Of a stretch of DNA of 64,000 bases, positions 33,469-44,238 are shown piece by piece (position 1 is the stretch's first letter; every line of letters begins with the position of its first letter). Under the pieces are notes generated by a model. It did not search any database and was not told where the DNA came from. It was given only the letters and a program-made list of their open reading frames with translations. This DNA comes from Acanthaster planci (Eukaryota; Echinodermata; Asteroidea; Valvatida; Acanthasteridae): assembly GCF_001949145.1 (NCBI RefSeq), contig NW_019091384.1, positions 953,214 through 1,017,213 of the forward strand, given 5' to 3'. Position numbers and translations under genes: made by a program.

Positions 33469-36400
33469 CTGCACAGTGAGATGGTCATTGCATTGCGTAT
33501 TGGAGAGTAAAGCCTAAAGAATGCATATAATATCCAAAAACATGGATGCCTACACGGAACTGTTGCAAAAGCCATTTAAAGAACATGTTGGACTTCAGAA
33601 ATGAAATTAGACACAACAGTGTTAAGTATTATCAGCTTCTGAATCTGCATACTACCAGGGTCACATGATGAGCTGTCATGTGCAGAGTGACTACGCACAG
33701 CCAAGGTCGTCGGTCCGTTTTGAAAAGTGGGAGAGGGGGACATAGCCCTGATCAGAACAAATGCGAGCACAAAGGGCCCGCTCAAGGGCCCTGGAAAATT
33801 TTGGAGTATAAATTTAGAGTATATATATATAGTATCCCCCCTACTTTTCCGAGTGAGGGGAGGGGACATGTCACCCCCCCTCACCCACCGACTGACGCTC
33901 ATGTGCACAGCTGCTTTACTTCTGAACAATATGGTAAGGAAATGCCCCAAGTTCAAATGTAATATTTATAGTCTGTACATGTACATAATTACAACCACTA
34001 TCCTCTCCTATTCCAGAAATAACATCTAGAAGAACTAAGGCATCTTGGACTGAACCTGGCTTCCAAGAAACAGAGTACTAAGATGATGCATCACAGTGCT
34101 GAAATGTTTTTACAATTCATCATGTCTGTGCACTTATAGCAGCAAAGGGACATAACAACTTAGCGACTATTAATGGCATAAGAGTGTTTTCCTTGGTAAA
34201 ACCAGGATTTTTCAGGCAAAAAACAAGTCTTACTATGCTGGTTTAAAAAAAGCAAAGAAAAAAAACGCACCTAGACTTGGCAATGGCCATTATTGTGAAC
34301 CCAGTCAGCTTCACGGGCTCTGCGCACAAGTAACCCCTTGACAGTGATCAAGAGAGACATATAATTGGCACTTGAATGCCACTCCAGGTACCCACAGGAA
34401 GAAACTAGATGTTTGTGTGCTCATTCAGATGAAAACTTGTCAGCTGCGCTTCACACCCCACGTTCGCAAACCAGTGCCTGCATGCAGTGCGTCCAAGACC
34501 CAGGACTTACTGTGGACCGGCTACACAACCACAGCCCACTTCTTCGACACAAAGTTCAAAGGTCAGACTTACTCTGTCTTAGCTCCTGTGTAAGAAATAT
34601 GAGCCCCGTGGTGCGGGGATGCAGGCAGTACTGGTACAGGGGCAGATTGTTTTTCTGGGCGAATCTGTCACTTCTGAGTTTGGTCTTGGCATCCAAGTTG
34701 GTACCTTCAAATCAAAGTCACAAACTGAGGTTGTCACAATAAAAATCAAGACAATTTTATTGCACCACTTCGTTCAATATCTGATTAACCCTCCTTCTGC
34801 TGTTATCGTCAGAAACAGTCAAAAATTCCTTCCACCTGATTTCCCCAAAGTACACAGACACATATGGGAAATTTGACTGATTTTGACTGACAACAAGGTC
34901 AAGTTTGTATCTTTGCACAGGAGAGCTGAACCTGGGAAACGTTTGCTTTTGACCGGTAAAGACTTACTTTAAATTTTATGAGTCGATGCATAAATTCAAG
35001 GAACAGCATCATACCAGATGTCCCATTGCTCCTCTTTAATCCCCCTTCCTTGTTGGGAGATGGTGTCCTTTGTCAATGCTCTACCAAGAAGTCTGATTTG
35101 TCATGCCTACGAATAGTGTGACTTTATCACACCCACTGGGCAAATCCAAGAAACCTTACTCAACTACATAGATGTACCTAAAGCTACAGAATATAAAACT
35201 GCCCTGATTCAGTGTAAAAGTGTATTAAACTCAGTTAAATAAAAAAAAAATACCCCTCCCTCCAAAAAGACCACAAACTGTCCATTGAGGATGATACATG
35301 TAACATGTACAGCACAGTGTAAGCTAGGCACCGGTTTCATAAGCAGTCATACTGACACCATCACTGGCTTAATTGATTGGACTCAAAACACAGAACCTTT
35401 CACAGAATCAGTTTCCTCAGTAATCAGTAGTCAGTTTTCTCAACTAGTTTATTTTACTTGTACAAGCTTTCACTTTGTCTCAGCAGCTGAATCATATCCA
35501 ATACAGGATTCTCAACCATTGCCTTTCAGGAAAACCCCAGGTCTTACGATTCAAAGTAATGAAGTCCGGTCCCACTGTGTGGCATTGCTTTTGATTCAAA
35601 GTTGAAATCTCATCGTGTGTTTTTCACTTTCGATGATGTATCCACTACACAGGTCAGCCCCTGTGCATTCTTTGCTTAACTTCTCCCGTGGTTTCATCTT
35701 AAAGCTTGACTGGAGGATAAATCAACCTTTCTGAAATGTTACTTGGTAAAATGTAACAACTCAAACAAGTTGGGGCTACAAGGAGCAAACTTTGAAATCA
35801 TTGCTGGATGGCACTGTCCATTTTTCAGAATACACTATTACACGATGAGATGATTACATCCAAAACACTAAAAACATCCTCAAAGTCTACTTTTTACATT
35901 TTCTGAATTACGTGAAGTGATCATCCTGACACCAACGAGGTTAAAATAAACAGTTCAGTCATTGCAGTAAACAGCAAGTTATACCTTGCATTAAATGTAT
36001 ACCAAGACAAAACAGCCAAAGGAAAAGCATGTGGACCTCGTGTACATACCTTCAGGAAAAATCAAGAATTGCCCCTTATATTGTAGCAGTCCAAAGTATT
36101 CGAGCATGGACAGCAACCACGGCTTGTCCACTTCCCATTGCCGTCTTAGGAAGATATAACACGCAACTTGCATTGCCCAGCCTGTAAGCAAAGACTTGGA
36201 GGAAACTTAAAGAAGTTTGACAAACACCTAGAGTTTTCGTGACAAAATCAATTCTGTTATCAAGATTGTGATTTGTGACTAATTAAAAATTGGCTTGTCA
36301 TAAAAGACAAACTGTATTACAGCCTGTCCATTTATAGCAGATTCAATCTTTTTGGAACAACAACTTCTGACTTACCAAAGCCAGGGGCCATCTTGGGGTC

Positions 36401-39400
36401 ATTCTTCAGAATGATTTTCTCTGTGCGCAGAGTGCTCTGCCGATGGAGCACCACCCAGAAGAACATCCAATCTAGCCGAGTGCGGTGGTTCATCAGGATG
36501 ATGCTGCCCTCGTCTGACTGTAGTGTGTCACCAGAGGTCATGATCGTGACCCCCATGACTATTTCTTCAGTTACAAAGAAAACCAAGCATTAGCGACTTA
36601 CACCTTCAGCACTGTAAATGTGACCATTTGGCCTACATTTAGGCTCACACAAACCCCAAAATATAAAGGTTATGAATTAGCACATCCTCAGAGCTTTGTA
36701 TCACTGGGATAGACTTGAGTAAACCTTGTGTGCATTCCTTGTAACTAAATCAAAGTAACAATGGTAACGAAAACAGCCTCTAAGACACCATGGAGATGCC
36801 AGCAATGCATTTTGTACTATCAAAGTGCCCAAGTGGTCTGCAAAAATTAATAGCAAATATAACCCTAACCTTCCATTTTGTGGCTTTGGAAATAAATTAC
36901 TGAATAAAATTTTTCTCACAAAAACTGTAAGTGTACATGTACATATACACGCCAATGTTTTGAGTCTAATATCAGACATGTACATGTGCATGTATGTAAA
37001 ATGCACCTGTCATGCTTGTTTGTTACTGTTCCTATGTTATGCTGCCTACGAGTAAGATTCTCATGGAATTGAAAAGTCAATTTGAGTCTAATGACCAATT
37101 TCTTAAGAGTGTCTCCAGTATCATTCCCTCTTTACAAAATATGATAAGAAAAAATTTGATCTGACAAAACAGACTGTTACATGCCGTTTTACTATTTCAT
37201 TTACACATACAGTGTACAGTATAGCTGGTAAAGCAAAGGAAGCCTTTATTAAAGCAATGCTACGTTATACAGTGATCTGATCACAGCTGGCTGGCATATT
37301 GACTGAGAACAGCTTTATTATGATAATTGACAATCAATTTGTTACAGCAAGTTGTGCATTAATGTACGGTATATTGGTGGAGTTAATGGAAGGGACTTTG
37401 GTCGAGAATGGTTCTTCTTTGCTGAGTTTCGGCCAGCAGTATCAATTACAAAATGAATCTATCTTGCATATGTGATCCAGGTTGTTGCTAAAGGCTGGAT
37501 ATCTTCCATCATCAGTTGTATGAATTTCTTTCCCTTTTAGCAAATTAAGCTTTTAATGAACTCACTGATCATGGATTGTGTGCATGTACATGCATGTATC
37601 GGTAAACTCAGGTACATTACATGTACACACAGCTACGAGGGAACTTGAAGCAAAATGGCACCATAAAAGTAATCCTCTACCAGTTACGATGCCACTATGC
37701 AATTACCTGTATGTAACAATTTGGATTTCAATTAAGTGGCTATGCTCAATCAATGATTTCACCTTAATTAAAGTTGCTGTTATCCACCGAGCAAGTGTGC
37801 TCTCTACCATGTCCAGTACTGCTATGAGCTAGGCTATATGAATTTAAAACCTTCACTGGATTCAATTACACATACACGTATGCACAAGTACGTACACCCG
37901 CATGCACTTTGGTTGTTCGGTAGCAAAGCTGAATCTTTAAGCCTCGAAAGGAAAATAGATTGCTCATTACTTTCTTGTATACAAAGGTGGTACATGTACA
38001 TTAAATGTGTTTAGGAATGAGGAAGCTTGATGCTTGTAAACTGAAACAAGGAAACTGGCACAGCTATCACTGCCCATACAGGTACTCTACAAGTACGGGT
38101 ACTATACACATCTCACATCAGGAATGTCAACAAAAGATGACAGGAAACTTACCCATAAGTGCCTGGACAGCATTCGGTGATGAGGCATAAAAAAAGACAA
38201 AGAAACATGAATATCAACATTATGCTGGATTGATTAACATTTTTACTGCTTTGTGTACTTACATGTACATGTGCACTGTATTATGCATGAATCGTTTTAA
38301 TGTCTAAGGCCAATATTGCTTTGGTCATGGAAAAAATATGCATGTACATGTACAGTACATGTAAGTTGGACGTTCAGTGTAAGGTACTGTAGATGTACAT
38401 GTATGCTTTATATATATACCAAGGTTTCTTTAAACTTTCCTGACCCAAGATGTGTCCAGTTCTGAGTACAAATTGTACGTGTCCACCAACATGGAGATGT
38501 TTCAACATTTGGTGTACTCACTGAATAACAAAGACACATGTTACCACATGAATTAGTGAGACGGTCCACTTTTTCCTGAAAATCAAATTGACTGTAACTT
38601 GACTGAAACTGCTTACAAAACTGAGAGTTTACTTCTGAAGAATATAAATGTTGCTTGAGACGTTTTGTTTGAAGATAAGTGTTGGTAAGCTCAGGAATAA
38701 TTTACAATCTACATTGTACACATTTAGGACCTACTTCTTTGTAATAAAGCAAAACTTACATCATCAGCATTTAACTATGCCATAATGAAAAGGTCTTAAC
38801 TGTCCCTCCACAAGTACAGGATCTGTCTCATACATAATTTGCACCACACATAAACAGGTGCCCCTGGCACAACTACTGTACAAGTACATGTACATAGTAG
38901 TGCCTAGTACCAGCATGTTGCATACATGTTCCCTACAATGTACAGTACGTACTTGTATGTTTGTTTGTTGATTGTGCAGGGGTATCACAAGGTACCGTAC
39001 ATGTACATGTAAGACACTTGGTTGCTTTCTTAATACATGTATATCGGTAGAAATGTGTTCCCTGTTTGCACGCATAAAATAATGAAAATTTCCAAGTACA
39101 TGTAAATGTGCAATGCGTTCTGCATTAATTTGAATTTCACAAATGGGTTCAACTTGTAACTTTAGCAATACACTGGTACAGAATGTGAACTAAAAGAGGT
39201 TTACAGCAACAAGGATCCGAACCTTTGTGACTCATTCCTGCTTTCATGCATCTCAGAGTGCAGAGATCAATACACAAAACTCAAACATATCGTCTTCCAC
39301 ATACAGTACACATAAAGTACCCATGTTAAAATCCACAAGGACTCCATGGAGCATAGACTGGCAAGATGTGTCAGTTTTTATATGGGCAGCCAAATGAGTA

Positions 39401-42400
39401 CATGTACACATGTGGCTATGGTAGTGCATAAGTGCAATTGTTCGGTGCGATGTACCAGAATGCATCTCATCACTTGTCCAAAAAAGACTAAAATTTGACT
39501 GTTTAAAGCACCATATGCAAACAGAAGCCATGCCAGGCGCTTTTTTGTGTGAAAATGTGTGCCAAATCTCAGCAGAGTATGACCAGGGTACAGTTTTAGA
39601 TTTTACATGTAGTATGGGCAGTACATGTACACACTTTTAAAAACCCATGCTTTCAGGGAATTTTTTCCAGCCAGCCACAAGGGGAACCAATGACTGCAGG
39701 GGTCTCAGCTACGCCAACTTACATACATGTACATGTATATAAACATACATGTATCTGATTGACTGTGAGAAGCACTTCCTCTTATTGTTATCATTAGTTC
39801 ATTGCTCCAAGAAACAGAAAGGTCGAGGTAAAATGAAATGCATGTGGGTATTTCCAGAAGTTAGGGGTCCATTTTTGTTTGTGTACCTGTTACATCTGAC
39901 ATATGATTTTGTAAGTTCAGAACACATTTTCTTCTTTCCAAGAGTGATGAATTAATGCAAATTACATGTACCTGCCAAACAAAAAGTAATAGTTTTATAT
40001 CAATTCCGCTGATATTTCCAGGTCAAATAACAAAGCTCAGATGCATCAGGGACACGGAAATGGCACACGTTTGGCCCCCTAATTTCTGGAAGTACCCATG
40101 TACATTACTACAAAGTCATGTCATCAGCTGAATTCGTGAAGAACCTGACCTCAAAACCACATTCGGATATACTGCAGTACTATGAGTACCATGTACAGGT
40201 ACACTTGCTAAGTGATGCAAGTGGGCATGCACATTGTACAAGTAACTGGTACATGTACTGTGTATATACCGCTACATGCAAATGTACATGTACAGTTGGA
40301 GTAAAAAACAGTTTTCCTCAATTTTTCGCTGTTTGAAATATTTTTCTTTATCAGGTCAGACAAACTGTATCCCAACTTAATGTTCATAATGTTTTCTTCA
40401 ATTGAAAATACTCAAGAGACATTTATTAGGGTTCTAAATATTAATATTTCTGAAAATCATTTTGTGAAAATTTTCATCTGCATTGTTTAAAAATACTTCA
40501 GAAAGTGGTCCACTGTGACTATGAGATGAGACAGAAAATACACAAAGTGGCACTAAATATTAGGGTTGGAGGACATGCATGTAAAATTTTGATTTGTTTT
40601 GTAAATATAAATCTGGGTGCTTTTATTTGACGCACACACCCAGTACATTAAGTAGAGACCCATTTTGTCTGCACTCATGAAAAGAAAAGTTGGTGGGAAT
40701 GAGTACAGTTATGAAATTCAAGGAAAATGTTTTTGTTCTACAAGGTGTAGATGTAAACTTGTTGCCCCAACTGTATGTGCCTACTCAAAATTTGAGGGTC
40801 TACAAATTTTCCCCAAACTGCAAAATCTACTGTACCAGTATGTGTACAGAACAAGTGGAGATGCATGATTGTAAGGCCAGTGATGCAGTTGAAGCACGTA
40901 TGTAGATTCAGTCATGAAAAATAGAACCTGGCACATATCCTGCGAGCTCATAAAGTCAAAATGATTCAATGCATGAATAAGCCAAGGTACATGTACATGT
41001 GACGTGTAGTACACCCTTTCCAACCTGCATGAGTGCAAGTGTACCATGTATACATGTATGTTTAATCTTGAAGTCTCAAAGTGGCCACACAAAAAAATGG
41101 GTTTATTAAATAGAACATTTGAGTATGTGGAATACATAATCAAAACCCCATTGGACAAAAAGTGTTTTGAACATAATATCCAACTAATTCTAGGATGATA
41201 AGATGTAGCAAACACTGCAGGATACATGTGCACTGTACATAGTGCATAAATGTACATGTACGTGCCTCAAATATTTAAGTGGAAGATCAGGTTGTCTTGA
41301 CAACACCATTTATTGCACAACGAAATGGCAACTGCTGTTGACGGGTAATGCATTCATAGGATCATTCTGAAAATGAAATTGAGTCAAGCATTGCATATTT
41401 GATAGTAGAATTTGCTTGAATTGACATTTTAATGTTTGCGTGAAAGAAACTATCTGCACATGAACAAGGACTGTGGATAAAGCTGAACAATAGAAATTTA
41501 TCATATCTTCAAAACTACACACATCACCAGAAAAAAAAACACACAACCTTATTAACAGACACAAGAAGACCTTTGATGGGTGTGGTGTACCCATGAGACT
41601 GACAGAAGTTAAGAGTGCAGTGTACAAGTATACATTTATACTAGGGTCTGCATCTTGGTCACTTTAGCATCTTGCAACACGAGTGTTACTCTACATGTTG
41701 GTTTCATATTTGTATGCATTTAGCCAGGTTCATATTCTATGCCTAAAGAACAAATTTTGTGTGATTTTTAGCTCCTTTACAATGTTTTCACATGAGCATG
41801 TGAGGAACGGATAGGCAGATAAACCATTAATCATTTGTTGTGTTAACTAACGATGATCTTTTGGCGATAACACTTTAACTCACAAAAGAAACTAAGGACA
41901 GTTCTGTGTGTTGCCAGTAAGCCATTATGTTATACCTACACTGTGGTTTAATTTTGAGCTAAATGTACATGTAGGGCCTGTTTGTTTGTCACAGAACCGT
42001 ATCTCGATTAGTAATCAGTGGTGGGGTCACTTAAACTAGACCCCGCCCAACGGATGCAGAGAACCAGTGTTGATAAATGATCGGGATCCGGATCCATGTG
42101 AAACAAACACGCCGGTAGTGAGGGAATGAAGCAATGCCATGTTGGGGGTATGGTACACGGTGATAATCTGTTAAGATTTTGCTACTTTGGCTACTGTAAA
42201 GATTATCTGGAAAATTACAGACTGCAAAAATAAGAATACCTGAATTTACTGAAATAACAGCATACAGCAACAAAAACGTCTGAGTACATACCCCTTATGG
42301 ACAACGTACCGTATACGTGTACATATTCATGTAAGTAAGTCATTAACCTTGCATTTGTACATGTACAGTATCTTTACCCCAAGTGGCATCTGTACAGTGC

Positions 42401-42683
42401 TCTTGCTCCAAATTATTGTTTACAGGAATGGCGACTATGAACAAACACCTTAATTGTTGGTTGTTAGCCTTACCACTGGTAGCAGCAACCATAGGTTCAT
42501 CATCCAGTCATTGATCCAGCGGAAAAGACGAGGCTGGATGACCATGAGAGGCATTATAGGTCCCAGCATGAAGACTGAGCCTAGGGTTGCCGTCAGGCCC
42601 ATGGCTAGTGTGCAGACCGTACCCTTGAAGACACCCAAAAGGCTGAGTGGGGGAAACAGGGGCAGGTGGCTTGGAGCTGTCAT
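32969..42683 (-). CDS. LCLAT1: LCLAT1-like lysophospholipid acyltransferase
   Basis: Minus-strand exons: 42683-42474, 36564-36376, 36181-36050, 34704-34573, 33468-32969. The protein resembles vertebrate lysocardiolipin acyltransferase 1, an ER/MAM membrane enzyme that transfers acyl groups from acyl-CoA to lysocardiolipin and lysophosphatidylinositol. Seen: an N-terminal hydrophobic segment followed by MLGPIMPLM and RWIND; motif I NHRTRLDWMF (HX4D); PGFGWAMQ; motif III FPEG across the exon 3/4 junction; YQYCLHPRTTG; KNLLDTMYDVTVTYPDL; and two C-terminal membrane helices ending in KQKERRS. Junctions 2-3, 3-4 and 4-5 keep phase. Exons 1 and 2 do not: exon 1 leaves phase 0 and exon 2 needs one extra base, so a small 3n+1 exon may be missing. 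The start ATG is preceded by an in-frame TGA 18 nt upstream. Confidence 0.9.
34573..34704 (-). CDS. LCLAT1: LCLAT1 exon 4
   Basis: 132 nt, acceptor tttgaag, donor CAGA|GTAAGT. It encodes GTNLDAKTKLRSDRFAQKN and YQYCLHPRTTG, the block that follows FPEG in this family. The phase fits on both sides. Confidence 0.85.
36050..36181 (-). CDS. LCLAT1: LCLAT1 exon 3
   Basis: 132 nt, acceptor tgcttacag, donor CTGAAG|GTATGT. It encodes GWAMQVACYIFLRRQWEVDK and ends in FPE, with the Gly codon split to the next exon. Confidence 0.9.
36376..36564 (-). CDS. LCLAT1: LCLAT1 exon 2 (catalytic HX4D motif)
   Basis: Acceptor aactgaag, donor GGCTTTG|GTAAGT. It encodes VMGVTIMTSGDT, IILMNHRTRLDWMFFW and KMAPGF. 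His and Asp of NHRTRLD are the catalytic pair known for this family. Confidence 0.9.
42474..42683 (-). CDS. LCLAT1: LCLAT1 exon 1 (N-terminal membrane segment)
   Basis: 70 codons, ATG at 42683, donor CCAGTG|GTAAGG. It encodes the hydrophobic leader and the conserved block FMLGPIMPLM...RLFRWIND...WLLLPV. A good acceptor-like ccccag just upstream of the ATG suggests a non-coding first exon further out. Confidence 0.85.
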
Positions 42684-42985
42684 GGTCGGGGGTACCTCTC
42701 ACTGGGGGCACTTGGTAAACAAGAACTGCCGGTCAGAAATTGCACATGGATCGATAATGGTCACAACTCTCATTTACATGTACAGTGCGATTCTGCAGTG
42801 ATTGATATCCTGGACATTGAGTTCAGAAATTATAGGTGTATGTTCCGGACTCACACAATAAGCTAAATGTATGTATGTGAACATTTCCTGGTAAGCAGAT
42901 TAATCATATCCAAGACATTGGGGGAAAAACTGAATATCTGGTATGCATGAATATTCAATAAAACGGAACAAGACTGTACTTCCAG

Positions 42986-43015
42986 ATCTGTAAGGTTTGT
43001 TCAAACCTTACAGAT
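42986..43015. repeat. Perfect 14-bp hairpin
   Basis: atctgtaaggtttg and caaaccttacagat are exact complements around a TT loop, about 300 bp upstream of the LCLAT1 ATG. Confidence 0.8.
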
Positions 43016-43638
43016 ACAAACTCGCATTTATAAACACATTTTGGCTGTTTTGATTGTGCCAACTTACCCTGCCATCACAGCTATAAAAATTTCTTACATG
43101 CTTCTTGGTGAAGTTAGATGTCTGATGGGGAGGTTTATTCACCTGATGTCCTCATTAACATGGTGAAATTCTTGAGCATTTTGCCCATCCAGACTACAGA
43201 AAATCAGCAGCATGTACTCCCAATCGCTGTCAGCTCTCAAAGAGCAGAGGAAGCAGGCAGTAAAAAGTGATGCAATGCACCAAATTGGCACACATTCACA
43301 GCTACACATGGCAGCATGTACAGTATGCCATGTACATGTAGCACCCGACCGATATCAATGTACAGTCATGCAATGACAATAAAAATAATAAAAACTGTGG
43401 GGTTTGTCATCCATCGTGCTCCCATGAGGGAGTGTAGCCCACATTCTGGGGGTTGTGAACCGCAAGAATTGCATTTACCATAAGCATGACAGGTAGGCCG
43501 AGGCTATGTACATGTATGTATTTACATGACCTAGTGATTTCCCTACCATTTGTATAAAAAATGAGCGACCTGAAATGAAGTTGTGTGTATAGTCTAAGGG
43601 ACCTAACATTTTCTATTACTGGTCTGGCAAGGTGTAAA

Positions 43639-43810
43639 GGGGCGTAGCTACAGGGGGGGGGGTTCCTGTTGTCTGGACCCCCCCCAAAGCTTCGACCATG
43701 GGTGATTGTTTTGGCAAAGTACATGTCCAGTGCAAGAATCTGTGCTAGCACACACATGCCTTCACAGCTTCGAAACCCCCCCTCCCAGACCTGGCACATG
43801 GCTATGCCCC
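43639..43810. repeat. MITE-like element with ggggcgtagc/gctatgcccc ends
   Basis: Terminal 10-mers are inverted repeats with one mismatch. The interior has G- and C-rich tracts like those of the elements at 376-576 and 18198-18372. Confidence 0.4.
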
Positions 43811-44116
43811 GGGTATGATTCACAGTCATAACAATTCACGTCACTTTGACGTGATGGTTGATTTGGCAAAGTTGATACACCCATGTAATTTACACGTACA
43901 TGTACAACATGCCAAGACACGCTGCATGTAGATTGACTGGTCACAACTGCCCATACATTAGTCCGAGTAGCTTGGACTCCACAAATTGCCTTTTTTAACA
44001 TAGGAACATGGTCGGGCAATAGTAGAGATAGTAGCTTTGATCACATTGAAACCGTCGGAGTGCATGTACCGACACGGCATACTTTTTTGTGAATGGTGCA
44101 CTAGGCCAGCGCACCA

Positions 44117-44124
44117 TGACGTCA
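44117..44124. promoter_or_regulatory. CRE consensus TGACGTCA upstream of DGLUCY
   Basis: A full palindromic CREB/ATF site ends 44 bases before the DGLUCY start codon. The position is typical of a promoter-proximal CRE. Confidence 0.55.
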
Positions 44125-44168
44125 TCTCCAGGACATTAACATACAGTTCAAATTGCTAATTGAACAAG

Positions 44169-44238
44169 ATGGCAACTTCGAGCTCGACAACAAGAGCGTT
44201 TCCGATTTCAAGGGGAAATTTCTCTTTTCTTCCCAAAT
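44169..44238 (+). CDS. DGLUCY: DGLUCY exon 1: transit peptide
   Basis: ATG in good context (aagATGg), 23 codons plus one base, donor AAAT|GTGAGT. It encodes [20 protein letters not shown], then LPK. T + CT from exon 2 gives Ser. Only 70 nt, so phase fit and composition are the main support. Confidence 0.65.

Larger units (their letters stand above)
42684..44168. promoter_or_regulatory. Divergent intergenic region between LCLAT1 and DGLUCY
   Basis: 1.5 kb separates the two start codons. It holds a perfect hairpin (42986-43015), a MITE-like repeat (43639-43810), a CACGTCA-ctt-TGACGTG pair (43837-43853) and a full CRE (44117-44124). It should contain both promoters; non-coding first exons may lie inside it. 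Confidence 0.55.

Noticed and set aside
34365-34742. 125-codon plus-strand frame
   Set aside because: It is the antisense shadow of LCLAT1 exon 4 (34573-34704).
32969-42683. Assignment of the acyltransferase to AGPAT5 rather than LCLAT1
   Set aside because: NHRTRLDWMF, PGFGWAMQ and HPRTTG match the LCLAT1 pattern; AGPAT5 has a different motif I (NHQSTVDW type).
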